Assembly (NCBI RefSeq): GCF_033097365.1
Contig: NZ_AP028461.1
Span: 8,556,001-8,620,000, forward strand
Reading direction: 5' to 3'
DNA: 64,000 nt
Source of the DNA: Actinoplanes sichuanensis
GTDB taxonomy: Bacteria > Actinomycetota > Actinomycetes > Mycobacteriales > Micromonosporaceae
The notes beneath the pieces are model-generated. The model did no database searches. It was given only the letters and a program-made list of their open reading frames with translations, and was not told the DNA's origin. The position numbers and the translations under genes are program-made. Shown piece by piece: positions 47,546-56,239 of this stretch (position 1 is its first letter; each line of letters starts with the position of its first letter).

Positions 47546-48741
47546 TGGGCGGCTTCCCGAAGCCGTGCCGCCGCGAGCGAGGCGAGTAGAACGGCGGCCT
47601 CTCCGACGGCCCGATCGTCGAAGACGGCTTGCGGGGAATGGTTCATCGGCGCGGTCGCCGGTTCTACGCCGGGTGGAACGGCACCGAGCATCAGATAGGC
47701 CCCGGGCACCTCGTCGAGCACGAAGGAGAAGTCCTCGGAACCGGCCATCGGCCGGGGAGCCACGAAGACCCGCTGTTCTCCGAACGATTCCCGGGCGACC
47801 CGCAGCGCGAAGTCGGCCTCCACCGAATCGTTGGCGGTGACCGGATAGTTCTCCTGGTAATCGATGTCGACTCGGACCCCGTGGGCGTCCGCGATCCCGC
47901 GCAGGACCCGTTCGATTCCGGCCCGAACGGTCCGGTGGGTGGCGGTGGAGAAACTGCGGACCGTCACCTGGAGCGTGCCGTTCTCCGGGATCACGTTGGC
48001 CGCCGACCCGGCGTGGATCGACCCGACAGTGACCACGGCCGGGTCGAAGGCGTCGATGGTACGGGTGACGACGGTCTGCAACGCGGTGACCATCTCGGCG
48101 AGCGCCGGAACCGGATCGACCGCCAGGTGCGGGGAGGATCCGTGTCCACCGCGACCGGTGACGGTGACGGTGACCGTGTCGGAGGCGGCCAGCACGGTGC
48201 CGGGCCGGGTCGCGACCAGGCCGAGCGGCAGCGCGGTGGCGGCGACGTGGACGGCGTACGCGGCGACGACCCGCTCCCCGGCGGCGTCCAGCACCCCTTC
48301 GTCGATCATCAGTTTGGCCCCGCCCTGGCCCTCCTCCCCGGGCTGGAACATGAACACCACGTCCCCGGCGAGTTCGGCGCGACGGCCGGCCAGCAGGTGC
48401 GCGGCGCCGACCAGCCCGGCCGTGTGGATGTCGTGCCCGCAGGCGTGCATCCGGCCGGCGATCTCGGAGGCGTACGGCATCCCGCTCTCCTCCCGCACCG
48501 GCAGCGCGTCCATGTCGCCGCGGAGCAGCACCGCCGGGCCGGGCCGTCCGCCGCGCAGCACCGCGACGACCGAGGTCAGCGATGTTCCGATGCCGATCTC
48601 CAGCGGGAGCCCGTCCAGCGCGGCGAGCACCTTGGCCTGGGTCCGGGGCAGGTCCAGCCCGAGCTCGGGTTCGCGGTGCAGCGCGTGGCGCAGACTGATC
48701 AGTCGTTCGGCCAGCGGGAGGGCGTCAAGCGAGGAGAACAT
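47542..48741 (-). CDS. M20 family metallopeptidase / amidohydrolase
   Basis: A 399-residue zinc amidohydrolase of the HipO/AmhX type, which cleaves N-acyl amino acids or similar amides. Motifs are LRHALHREPELGLDLPRTQA, LLRGDMDALPVREESG (zinc Asp), MHACGHDIHTAGLVGAAHLL (zinc Cys/His), VFMFQPGEEGQGGAKLMI (catalytic and metal Glu) and GSEDFSFVLDEVPG. Start at the ATG of MFSSLDALPLAERL. Operon with the MFS gene and divergent from an Lrp-type regulator, 55 bases away, which probably controls it. Confidence 0.92.
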   Translation of the reverse strand: MFSSLDALPLAERLISLRHALHREPELGLDLPRTQAKVLAALDGLPLEIGIGTSLTSVVAVLRGGRPGPAVLLRGDMDALPVREESGMPYASEIAGRMHACGHDIHTAGLVGAAHLLAGRRAELAGDVVFMFQPGEEGQGGAKLMIDEGVLDAAGERVVAAYAVHVAATALPLGLVATRPGTVLAASDTVTVTVTGRGGHGSSPHLAVDPVPALAEMVTALQTVVTRTIDAFDPAVVTVGSIHAGSAANVIPENGTLQVTVRSFSTATHRTVRAGIERVLRGIADAHGVRVDIDYQENYPVTANDSVEADFALRVARESFGEQRVFVAPRPMAGSEDFSFVLDEVPGAYLMLGAVPPGVEPATAPMNHSPQAVFDDRAVGEAAVLLASLAAARLREAAQ

Positions 48742-48796
48742 GGCGGTATGGTCGCCAGAATGATCGTGATCGGGGTCGGATTGCAGGGATCCGCCG

Positions 48797-49879
48797 ATGA
48801 CGGCCGCTGACATGCCGGAATCGGTCACGCTCGACGAGCTGGACTATCAACTGGTGACCGCGCTGCAGCTGGCGCCGAGGGCCGACTGGCAGCGGATAGG
48901 CGCCGCTCTCGGGGTGGACGGGTCGACCGTGGCCCGCCGCTGGAACCGGTTGTACCGTTCCGGTCACGCCTGGATCAGCTGCCTGCCGGCGCAGCTGGCG
49001 ATCCCGTCGGTGGTGATGGCGATCATCGAGGTGGACTGTGTGGCCGGGCGGCTGCCGGAGGTGGCCGGCGATCTGGCAGACGACGTCAACATCGTCACTC
49101 TGGAGCACGTGACCGGGGCGCGTGACCTGCTGATCCAGGCCGCGTTCACGGATCACGTACAACTCGGTCGTTATCTCAGCCTGCGGCTGGGCAGGCTGCC
49201 CGGGGTGGCGTCGTCGCGGACCCAGATCGCGGTGACCGTGCACACCGAGGGCAGCCGGTGGCGGCTGGACCGGCTCAGTGACCCGGCCCGGCAGGCGCTC
49301 ACCGGCGGCCGGTCGCAGACGTGGTCCGGGCGGGTGTTCACGGACGAGGACATCCGGTTGTTCCAGGCGCTCAGTGATGATCCGCGGCAGCCGGCGGTGC
49401 AGCTCGCCGAGAAGACCGGCTTGAGTCCGACGACGGTACGGCGCAGGTTGGACCGGCTGGACGCGGAGCGGAGCATCACGTACCGCTGCGAGGTGGCCCG
49501 TTATGTCTCCGGTTATCCGATCTCGGTGTCGCTGTGGTGCGCGCTGCCGCCCGCCGAGACGCAGCGAACGGTCAGCAAACTGAGCGGGATGCGCGAGACC
49601 AGGTTCTGCGCGACGCTGTCCGGCGCGGCGAATCTGCTGGTCGTGGTCTGGTTGCGTTCGGTGCAGGACATCGCGGCGTTCGAGGCGCGGCTGGCCGTGC
49701 AGGTGCCGGAGCTGACCATCACCGACCGGGCGGTGGCGCTGTGGGTGCTCAAACTGGGCGGTCACCTGTTGGATCCGCACGGACGCAACCTCAGGTCCGT
49801 ACCCCTGGGATTCTGGTCGGACCCGGCGTCCGACGCGGCCGAAGGCGAGCTGCTCGCCCGCCTTCGGCAGCCTTGTTGA
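48797..49879 (+). CDS. Lrp/AsnC family regulator with duplicated module
   Basis: A 360-residue protein built from two Lrp/AsnC-like units. Each has a winged HTH (LDYQLVTALQLAPRADWQRI at the start; LFQALSDDPRQPAVQLAEK at about 195) followed by a RAM-like ligand or oligomerisation domain. Two-module Lrp proteins are common in actinobacteria. The divergent M20-MFS operon is the obvious target, with an amino acid or its acyl derivative as a likely ligand (inference). AGGGA precedes the ATG by about eight bases. Confidence 0.9.
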   Translation: MTAADMPESVTLDELDYQLVTALQLAPRADWQRIGAALGVDGSTVARRWNRLYRSGHAWISCLPAQLAIPSVVMAIIEVDCVAGRLPEVAGDLADDVNIVTLEHVTGARDLLIQAAFTDHVQLGRYLSLRLGRLPGVASSRTQIAVTVHTEGSRWRLDRLSDPARQALTGGRSQTWSGRVFTDEDIRLFQALSDDPRQPAVQLAEKTGLSPTTVRRRLDRLDAERSITYRCEVARYVSGYPISVSLWCALPPAETQRTVSKLSGMRETRFCATLSGAANLLVVVWLRSVQDIAAFEARLAVQVPELTITDRAVALWVLKLGGHLLDPHGRNLRSVPLGFWSDPASDAAEGELLARLRQPC

Positions 49880-49882
49880 TCT

Positions 49883-51724
49883 TCAGTTGAGGGTCCACTT
49901 CTGGTTGGCGCCGGTGGTGCAGGTCCAGATCTGCAGGCGGGCACCGTCGGCCGAACTGTTGCCGGTCACGTCGAGGCACTTGCCGGAGTACGTGTTGACC
50001 AGGCGCTGCGAGCCGTCCAGCGTCCACTTCTGGGAGGTGCCGGCGTGGCAGTCCCAGAGGTGCGCGACGGTGCCGTCGGCGTTGCTGGGGCCGCTGATGT
50101 CGAGGCACTTGCCGAGCGAGCGCAGCGTGCCGTCACCGGGGCGGCTCCACCGCTGGGCGGTGGTGCCGTTGCAGCCGTACAGCTGGATCGCCGTTCCGTT
50201 GGCGCTGTTGGCGCCGGCGACGTCGACACATTTGCCGCCGAGGCCGGTGATGGTTCCGCCCGGCGTCGGGCTTCCGGTTCCGGACCAGGTGAAGGTCGCG
50301 GTGGTACGAGCCGGCAGCGTGTACACGAAGGACTGTGAGCCCCAGTCGACCCGCACCGACTGGCTGCCCGTGCCGCCGTTGTGGGCGATCAGGGCCTTGG
50401 AGCCGTCCGGGTTGCGCCAGGCGACGTTCTGCACCGTGGTGTTGTCGGAAGCGATCCGCACCGCGCCCGGCTTGACGAACTTGGTGAGGTGCCCGGTCGT
50501 GTAGTACTCGATGGTGTAGTCGACCTGGCCGGCCCGGGAGCCGCCCTCCTGCACGGTGATCAGTCCGGTGCAGGTGCCGCAGCCGCCGTTGTGCGGGCCC
50601 ATGCTCTGGTTGAGCGCGAGGCTCCACTTGACGACGCTGCTGCTCCAGTTTCGGGTGTAGTTGACGATGTCGGCCATATCCTCGTTGTGCTGGTTCGCGA
50701 TCCAGGTGCCGCCCGAGTGCTCGGTGCTGAACTGCTTCACGGCCGGGAACGCGTCGTGGACCTGGGAGCCGACGACCGGGTCACCGAAGTAGCCGTGCCA
50801 GGCGATGCCGCCGAACAGCGGGTCGTTGCGGACCCCGGCGTCGGCGAGGATGGCGGCGCCGAAGTTCGCGTAGTCGCCGTAGTTCCAGTCGTGGATCAGC
50901 ACCTTGGTGTTGATGCCGGCCGCCCGGAACGCCGGGTACACGAAGTTCTTGGTGAACTCGACCAGCCCGGACGGGTTCCAGCTCATGCCCGGGTAGTTCA
51001 TCGCGGTCGGGTTCGAGGCCTGGCAGCAGTTCGGCTCGTTCTGCACCGAGATGTAGTTGATCGGCACGCCCGCGGCCTGATAGCTCTGGATGTACTTGAC
51101 CAGGTACTGGGCGTAGGTGGGGTAGTGCTCCCACTTGAGCCAGCCCATCTGGTCCATCCGGCCGTTGTCCTTCATCCAGCCGGGCGCACTCCACGGCACA
51201 CCCTTCACCCGCAGCGCCGGGTTGAGCTGCCGTGCCTGCTGGGTGAGCAGGCGGACGTTCGTGTCGTACCCGTTGGTGCCGAAGTCGTTCAGGTCGCAGC
51301 AGGTGTCGTCGAGCGAGACGTTGCCGGGCCGGGACAGGTCGGAGGCGCCGATCGGGTTGCGGACGAACGACAGGCCGATGCCGTCGGTCGGGCTGAACAG
51401 CTTCGACATCACCTGGTCCCGGGTCGCGGCACTGATCGGGCCGCCGCGCAGCAGGTAGGCGGTGGTGTCGGTGATCGACGCGCCGGCGCCCTCGAAGACC
51501 TGGTAGGTGGTGCCCTCGTCGACGTTGATGGTCTGGTTGGCACTGCCGCCGGCCGGGCCGAAGGCGATGGACGCCTGCTGCTGGAGACCGCGGGTCACGG
51601 TCCGGCCGGCACTGTCCGATGTGGTGGTGAGGTAGACGTTGACGGTCTCTCCGGCGGCGTAGGCCGGTGCGCTCAGCGAGGCGGCGCCGATCACGGCCGC
51701 CGCGAGCAACGCGGTCTTTCTCAT
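49883..51724 (-). CDS. Secreted GH30 family glycoside hydrolase with ricin-type (CBM13) domain
   Basis: A 613-residue extracellular enzyme. Signal peptide at 1-27 (ALLAAAVIGAASLSAPAYA). The GH30 catalytic domain (about 55-475) shows GAGASITDTTAYLLR, FVRNPIGASDLS, VKGVPWSAPGWMKDNGRM, the acid/base Glu in YISVQNEPNCC and the nucleophile Glu in FSTEHSGGTWIA. The C-terminal 125 residues are a ricin B-like lectin domain with three repeats (GKCVDVAG, GKCLDISG, GKCLDVTG, each with a later QxW). GH30 members attack beta-1,6-glucan, xylan or glucosylceramide; the substrate cannot be fixed from sequence. AGGAG precedes the ATG. The LacI regulator lies just upstream. Confidence 0.93.
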   Translation of the reverse strand: MRKTALLAAAVIGAASLSAPAYAAGETVNVYLTTTSDSAGRTVTRGLQQQASIAFGPAGGSANQTINVDEGTTYQVFEGAGASITDTTAYLLRGGPISAATRDQVMSKLFSPTDGIGLSFVRNPIGASDLSRPGNVSLDDTCCDLNDFGTNGYDTNVRLLTQQARQLNPALRVKGVPWSAPGWMKDNGRMDQMGWLKWEHYPTYAQYLVKYIQSYQAAGVPINYISVQNEPNCCQASNPTAMNYPGMSWNPSGLVEFTKNFVYPAFRAAGINTKVLIHDWNYGDYANFGAAILADAGVRNDPLFGGIAWHGYFGDPVVGSQVHDAFPAVKQFSTEHSGGTWIANQHNEDMADIVNYTRNWSSSVVKWSLALNQSMGPHNGGCGTCTGLITVQEGGSRAGQVDYTIEYYTTGHLTKFVKPGAVRIASDNTTVQNVAWRNPDGSKALIAHNGGTGSQSVRVDWGSQSFVYTLPARTTATFTWSGTGSPTPGGTITGLGGKCVDVAGANSANGTAIQLYGCNGTTAQRWSRPGDGTLRSLGKCLDISGPSNADGTVAHLWDCHAGTSQKWTLDGSQRLVNTYSGKCLDVTGNSSADGARLQIWTCTTGANQKWTLN

Positions 51725-51785
51725 GAGGACTCCTGCTACACGGGGGACAGGTAACAGGAAGGAAACCTTTGCTAATTTGTACGGG

Positions 51786-52853
51786 TCAATGCATCCGGGT
51801 TGCGGAATGACGTGTGCCGGTTCCGGAACCATGAAACACGTCAGGAACCGGCCCGGTGGACTCCCGGATCACGAGTTCGGTCGCCAGCTCCACGTGCAGT
51901 GCGTCGAGGCGGTGCCCGCCCAACATCCGCAACAGCAGGTGTACGGCCATCCGCCCCATCTCCTCCAACGGCTGGCGGACGGTGGTCAGCCGCGGCCGGC
52001 ACGCCTGGCCCAGCTCGATGTCGTCGAACCCGGCCACCGAAAGATCCTCCGGCACCCGCAGCCCGCGCTCGGCGGCCGCGTGCAACGCCCCGATCGCCAT
52101 CTTGTCGTTGAACGCGACCAGCGCGGTCGGCCGATTCGGCAGATCGAGCAGCTCGGTGGCGGCGCGGTGGCCCAACTCGACGGTGGGCTCGGCGACGAAC
52201 CGGATCAGCTCGGGCGCCGGCAGCACCCCGGCGTCGGCCAGCGGCGCCAGATAACCGGCGAACCGGTTCTCGCCGGCCAGCCAGTCACGCGGCCCGCCGG
52301 CGATGCCGATCCGGCGATGACCGAGTTCGATCAGGTGGGCGGTGAGCTGCCGGGCGCCCGAGAAGTGTGCCGCCGAGACCGCGGCGAGGTTCCGAGGCGG
52401 CGGGGTCCGCGGATCGAGCACCACGAACGGGAAGCCCCGGTCGCGTAGTCGGGCCAGTTCGGCTCCGGGCTCCGGGGGCAGGATCAGGATCGCCCCGGCC
52501 ACGTCCCGACGGCCGGTCAGGGCGGTCAGCACGTGCTCCTGCTGGGCGGCCACCCCGGCGTTCAGGATCACTTGGAGGCCGTGTGGTTCCAGAGCCTCGG
52601 TGACCGCCGAGACGATCAGTCCGAAGTAGTCGGTGAGCAGGTAGGGGCAGCGCAGGTAGATCCCGGTGGCCCGTTCGCCACGTCGCCGCGGCGCCTTCTG
52701 GCCCAGCTCCCCCATCGCGGCGAGCACTCGCTCCCGAGTGTCCGGCGCGACGTTGGCCCGCCCGTTGAGCACCCGGGAGACGGTCGCGATGGACAGGCCG
52801 GTCCGCGCGGCGACGTCCCGCACGGTCGCCCTTGTTTCATCGCTCTGTTTCAT
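51786..52853 (-). CDS. LacI family transcriptional regulator
   Basis: A 355-residue repressor: N-terminal HTH TVRDVAARTGLSIATVSRV with the NGRANVAPDTRERV hinge region, then a periplasmic-binding-type sugar sensor domain (VAFNDKMAIGALHAAAERG, LSVAGFDDIELGQ). It is directly upstream of the GH30 gene in the same orientation, so it probably senses the released sugar and controls the glycosidase. A GGAAACCTTTGC element in the 61-base gap (about 51757-51768) could be a degenerate LacI-type operator. The start overlaps the small membrane protein stop (ATGA). Confidence 0.93.
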   Translation of the reverse strand: MKQSDETRATVRDVAARTGLSIATVSRVLNGRANVAPDTRERVLAAMGELGQKAPRRRGERATGIYLRCPYLLTDYFGLIVSAVTEALEPHGLQVILNAGVAAQQEHVLTALTGRRDVAGAILILPPEPGAELARLRDRGFPFVVLDPRTPPPRNLAAVSAAHFSGARQLTAHLIELGHRRIGIAGGPRDWLAGENRFAGYLAPLADAGVLPAPELIRFVAEPTVELGHRAATELLDLPNRPTALVAFNDKMAIGALHAAAERGLRVPEDLSVAGFDDIELGQACRPRLTTVRQPLEEMGRMAVHLLLRMLGGHRLDALHVELATELVIRESTGPVPDVFHGSGTGTRHSATRMH

Positions 52854-53098
52854 CGATCGGACGATACGGGCTCTCGCTTGCGACTGTTACGCCAGCGGAC
52901 CACCGAACCGTAGAGGAACATCGCGGCCAGCACGCCCGGCCCGCAGTGAACCGCCAGCACGCCGGCGAGACTCGGGCCGCCCCAGTCGTTCGCATAGGTG
53001 GACGCATCGGTCACGTCGATCACGAACGGTTCGGCCACCGCCCGCGCGACGAAGAACAGCGCGACGACGACGCTGAGCACTCTGAGCAGCAGGTTCAT
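52850..53098 (-). CDS. Small two-helix membrane protein
   Basis: An 82-residue hypothetical protein with a hydrophobic helix at about 2-20 (LLLRVLSVVVALFFVARAVA) and another at about 40-62 (LAGVLAVHCGPGVLAAMFL), ending in a basic tail. No family recognised. The ATG at 53098 has TACCGT seven bases upstream (53106-53111), a leaderless pattern, and its stop overlaps the lacI-type start by four bases, so it appears to be the first gene of the LacI-GH30 unit. Confidence 0.75.
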   Translation of the reverse strand: MNLLLRVLSVVVALFFVARAVAEPFVIDVTDASTYANDWGGPSLAGVLAVHCGPGVLAAMFLYGSVVRWRNSRKREPVSSDR

Positions 53099-53168
53099 GT
53101 CTTCGACGGTAGGAAGCATGATTCCCGGCCGCATCGGGTGGATCCCCGATGCGGCCCGTAATCAAAGC

Positions 53169-53393
53169 TCAGTTACTGGCGTCGGCCAGGCTCGTGATCG
53201 AGACGGCGGCCTTGATGTAGGGGTTACGGCCCAGGTCGCCGATGGTCTTCACGTTGAACGCCTTGGCCAGCGCCTCGGCATCGGCCTTGCTCACCCCGGC
53301 GAGCGCGTCGACCGGCGCGTTCGGCAGCGCGTGCAGGTCCAGGTCCTCGAACTTCTTGTCGAGGAGCTTGTCGAGATTCGCGGTGACGGTCAT
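53169..53393 (-). CDS. Small helix-hairpin-helix-like protein
   Basis: A 74-residue protein of unknown role. The segment APVDALAGVSKADAEALAKAF and NVKTIGDLGRNPYIKAA resembles the helix-hairpin-helix found in DUF4332-type and other DNA-binding proteins. There is no signal peptide or membrane helix. GGGGAA lies at good spacing before the ATG. Nothing around it suggests a partner. Confidence 0.7.
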   Translation of the reverse strand: MTVTANLDKLLDKKFEDLDLHALPNAPVDALAGVSKADAEALAKAFNVKTIGDLGRNPYIKAAVSITSLADASN

Positions 53394-53641
53394 GTGGATT
53401 CCCCTTCGTCGCGTCGTTGCGTCGTGCGGGGCCCGGCCATGGCCCGGCCGGGCCTTCTGAAGTCACTGTCGGCCGCCGCGCCGCCGGACTGAGCCGGTTT
53501 TCCGGTCCGGCGCGTGCGCACATCAGGGGGCAGGTCGACGGAATGACTCGGATGATCGGCGGAACGGTTTGCACGAAAAGCCACGTCCGGCTGGCACGGA
53601 CGGCATTTCATCACGACGTATCCAATAACTAAGGTAGTCGA

Positions 53642-53857
53642 ATGCCGACCGACAGCAGCGCCTTTCAGATCATCGGTTGCATCGTGATCTCGGCCTTGAC
53701 CTCCTACGCCGGAGGCCGTTTCCATCAGTGGTACAAACTGGGCCTGGACCGGGACCGATCTTTCCGGGAAGGCTACCGACACGGCTATCAGACGCTGTTT
53801 CCGCTCGTCTCTCGGACCGGTTCCGAGGAGTTCTCCCCGGAAAGCGCCCGGGACTGA
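53642..53857 (+). CDS. One-helix membrane protein, paralogue of 55930-56238
   Basis: A 71-residue protein with a membrane helix at about 8-26 (FQIIGCIVISALTSYAGGR) followed by the motif GGRFHQWYKLGLDRDRSFRE and GYRHGY. The same order and motif occur in the protein at 55930-56238, so the two are paralogues of a family I do not recognise. AAGG lies shortly before the ATG. A strong hairpin follows at 53869-53907. Confidence 0.7.
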   Translation: MPTDSSAFQIIGCIVISALTSYAGGRFHQWYKLGLDRDRSFREGYRHGYQTLFPLVSRTGSEEFSPESARD

Positions 53858-53868
53858 TCCCGAAGAAC

Positions 53869-53907
53869 ATGACGGCAGGGCGGGAGCGATACTCGCCCTG
53901 CCGTCAT
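53869..53907 (+). terminator. Terminator after the small membrane protein
   Basis: A 14-bp perfect stem (ATGACGGCAGGGCG and its complement) with an 11-base loop, starting 12 bases past the stop codon. Confidence 0.75.
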
Positions 53908-54475
53908 TCACACACACCGCAATACCCCTTCTTCTCGGCCGGGCCGGCAACGATCAGTGGCCGGCCTCGATCGGCCTGGCGGAGCCGAACACGGCTGCCG
54001 ACCGGCATCGCGGACCGGCCCGGGAATGCCCCTTCGTGATGTTGAACCCGATTTCCGCCACGCCGGTCGTCGAACGCGCGGATATCGCCGGACGCCGGAC
54101 AGTCCGCCCGCCGATGGCCGTTCAGTGGACCCCGGAACGGGTTCGCCAAAATGAGAAACGCTCACCAGCGGAAAGAGATTTCGCGAACGGTGGCCGACGA
54201 GTCACCTCAATGGATTAGTGCGGCCGGGCGGTACCTGTGGTCACATCGACGAAGCCGCATCATCCGACCGGCCACCCCGCAACGGCCGAAATCCCGACGC
54301 GCAATTGGCCGCAAGTCGGCTGACCGGCGTAGCCCCTACCTCGAAATAGTTCGCACAAGGGTATTTCGGCACCTTGCACAGCGGCCGGTCCATCTGATAG
54401 TCGGGCGCCACACGCCGAAAATAGACGATCCTGATGCAGGCCGACATTTCTGGCAGGTTATTCCTTGTGGAACAG
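53908..54475. other. Lower-GC intergenic stretch without recognisable gene
   Basis: About 570 bases with visibly lower GC than the flanks and no reading frame with family similarity, good codon bias or a clear ribosome binding site. A 60-codon frame at 54036-54218 exists on the plus strand, but nothing supports its translation. No repeat or RNA structure stands out. Confidence 0.5.
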
Positions 54476-54754
54476 ATGGACACCAACCTGCCGACCCGCT
54501 GGCGGGCGGCCTACAAGGCGGCGCTCGCGCTGCTGGAGAGCGACCAGCCGTACAGCGATCCCTCCGATCCCGTGGCGCGCGCCCGGGTGCAGCGAGCCCG
54601 GACCGACACCCGCCGATGGATCCGCATGCAGAAGCTGCTCGCGGCGACCGGTGGGCTCTCCCCGGTACAGCGCTTCTTCGTCGCCCAGATCCCGGACAAC
54701 TGGCGCGAGATCGACCTCCAGCGTCAGCGTCGGGTGCGTACCCGGCGCGAGTGA
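54476..54754 (+). CDS. Small basic helical protein, unknown
   Basis: A 92-residue hypothetical protein, MDTNLPTRWRAAYKAALALL, then DPVARARVQRARTDTRRWIR, ending LQRQRRVRTRRE. It is rich in Arg and predicted helical with no membrane segment. No family recognised. An ATG at 54434 or a GTG at 54467 could also serve as start; no ribosome binding site decides between them. Converges on the DivIVA-like gene. Confidence 0.6.
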   Translation: MDTNLPTRWRAAYKAALALLESDQPYSDPSDPVARARVQRARTDTRRWIRMQKLLAATGGLSPVQRFFVAQIPDNWREIDLQRQRRVRTRRE

Positions 54755-54794
54755 CGGCGGCCCGGTGACCCGGCCCCGGGTCACCGGTGAGCGC

Positions 54795-55340
54795 TCAGCC
54801 CAGCCCGGTCGGGTCGACCGGGCCGCCCGGCCCCGGCAGCGCGGTGTCCGGCACGTCGGCCGACTGCGGATGTTCAGCCCAGAGCGCCCGCAGCTGGCTC
54901 TGCAGGAACAGCGTGATCCGGTGCCGGTAGTCGTGGTCGAAGGCGGCCAGGTTCTCCACCTGGCGCTGCAACGCCTCCCGCTGGATCGACAGCCCTCCGA
55001 CGGCGTCCTCGTAACGTTGCTGCGCCTGCACTCTCAACTGCTCGGCGTAGGCGCCGCCGGCGGACACGATGTGCTCCGCCTCGGCCCGCGCGTCGGACAG
55101 TAGCCGGTCGGCCTCGACCCGGATCCCGTCGGCGTACGAGCGCGCCTCCGCGACGATCCGTTCGGCGTGCACCCGCGCTTCGGCGACGTGGTCGTCGGCG
55201 GTGCGCTGGGCCAGGGCCAGGATCGCGATCGCCCGGTCCGGTGGGGCCACCTGCGGTGCGGGCGGCACCGGATGGACCGGTACACCGTCGACGTCGCGCT
55301 GGAGGGGCATCACCCCGGCGTCCGTGATCACGACCGGCAC
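54795..55340 (-). CDS. DivIVA-like coiled-coil protein
   Basis: A 181-residue protein with a Pro-rich N-terminus and a long Ala/Glu/Arg coiled coil (about 38-150) that includes ILALAQRTADDHVAEARVHA and EARSYADGIRVEADRLLSDA. These ILxLAQxTADxxVAEA-type patterns are typical of actinobacterial DivIVA/Wag31-related and filament-forming polar proteins. The usual DivIVA N-terminal lipid-binding domain is not present, so it may be an accessory coiled-coil protein. Start at GTG 55340 is uncertain; ATG at 55310 is an alternative. Confidence 0.7.
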   Translation of the reverse strand: MPVVITDAGVMPLQRDVDGVPVHPVPPAPQVAPPDRAIAILALAQRTADDHVAEARVHAERIVAEARSYADGIRVEADRLLSDARAEAEHIVSAGGAYAEQLRVQAQQRYEDAVGGLSIQREALQRQVENLAAFDHDYRHRITLFLQSQLRALWAEHPQSADVPDTALPGPGGPVDPTGLG

Positions 55341-55929
55341 CCACCGCGCGGGTGGCCGCCGTGGTTCATCGGGCCGCAGCCGGCCGGGGCGTTGTGTGGA
55401 GACATCCGCGGGAACCTTTCTCGGATCAGGAGGCCGTGGACGGTGTCCCGTCAGCCGCGACCGGATGATTCGCTGTGAATCGTCCGGAAACGGGCAAAGG
55501 AAGCAAATCCCCGAGCTCCCGTTCGCGTGAAAAAGGGCCGATTCTCACTCGTTCGGTCTCCGCCGTCGGCCATTTGATCTCGACCCCGCGGCCTGCCGAT
55601 GATCCAATCAGCCCGGTCTCCACGAAAAACGAAAAGAGATCAACGGGCACCCGCGGGCCACCATTCGATCATCGGGAACCCGCCCGGTCACGACACGACG
55701 GGGAGACTGGGCTGATCGGGCACTCACGGGCGTGCCTTCCGGCGCCAACGGTGCACCCACGGGTGACGTCCACCGTCGTCGAACGCCAGTTTCCAGTCCT
55801 GAGAGACGAATTCCCGAAGCTGCCGCGGCCATCTCCGGAAAAGCCTCGGCGACGCATTCCGACGTCGCGAAACCGCTATCCGGAAAACGTACCGCCGAGG
55901 ACGGAAGGCATGAAAGAAGGTAATGCGGC
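55341..55929. other. Lower-GC intergenic stretch without recognisable gene
   Basis: About 590 bases of reduced GC. A 152-codon frame on the plus strand (55475-55933) has Ser/Pro/Arg-rich sequence with no similarity or ribosome binding site and overlaps the next gene start, so I do not call it. I see no strong hairpin or repeat. Confidence 0.5.
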
Positions 55930-56238
55930 ATGACAGCACCCGGCAACTACCTCGTGTACTTCCTCCTCACGCTCGCCATCGTCATGTCGACCGGCTATGC
56001 GGTCGGCCGGATCCACCAGTGGCACCGGCACGGGGTGGAGCGGGACAAGGCGTACCGCACCGGGTATGACGAGGCCTCCCGGTCGATCATGCGGATGATG
56101 GGTGACCCGAGACAGTCCGGCCGGCCGCTGAGCGTCGCCACCGCCCGGCTCGCCGCGGGCCCGTACCACCATCCCGAGACGGACGGCCCGCGGAATCCGC
56201 TCAATCAGCGCCGGGTCTATCCGGCCCATCGGAGCTGA
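55930..56238 (+). CDS. One-helix membrane protein, paralogue of 53642-53857
   Basis: A 102-residue protein with a membrane helix at about 7-26 (YLVYFLLTLAIVMSTGYAVG) directly followed by GRIHQWHRHGVERDKAYRTG and YDEASRS. The block G-R-x-H-Q-W-x-x-x-G-x-x-R-D, then R-x-G-Y, matches the protein at 53642-53857. The C-terminal 45 residues are extra and polar. GAAGG lies upstream of the ATG. It converges on the lipoprotein deacetylase with a one-base gap. Unknown function. Confidence 0.72.
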   Translation: MTAPGNYLVYFLLTLAIVMSTGYAVGRIHQWHRHGVERDKAYRTGYDEASRSIMRMMGDPRQSGRPLSVATARLAAGPYHHPETDGPRNPLNQRRVYPAHRS

Positions 56239-56239
56239 G

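Noticed and set aside
54036..54218. 60-codon plus-strand frame in the low-GC gap
   Set aside because: No ribosome binding site, no homology and no conserved context.
55475..55933. 152-codon plus-strand frame before the small membrane protein
   Set aside because: No similarity, no ribosome binding site, and it runs into the start of the better-supported gene at 55930.
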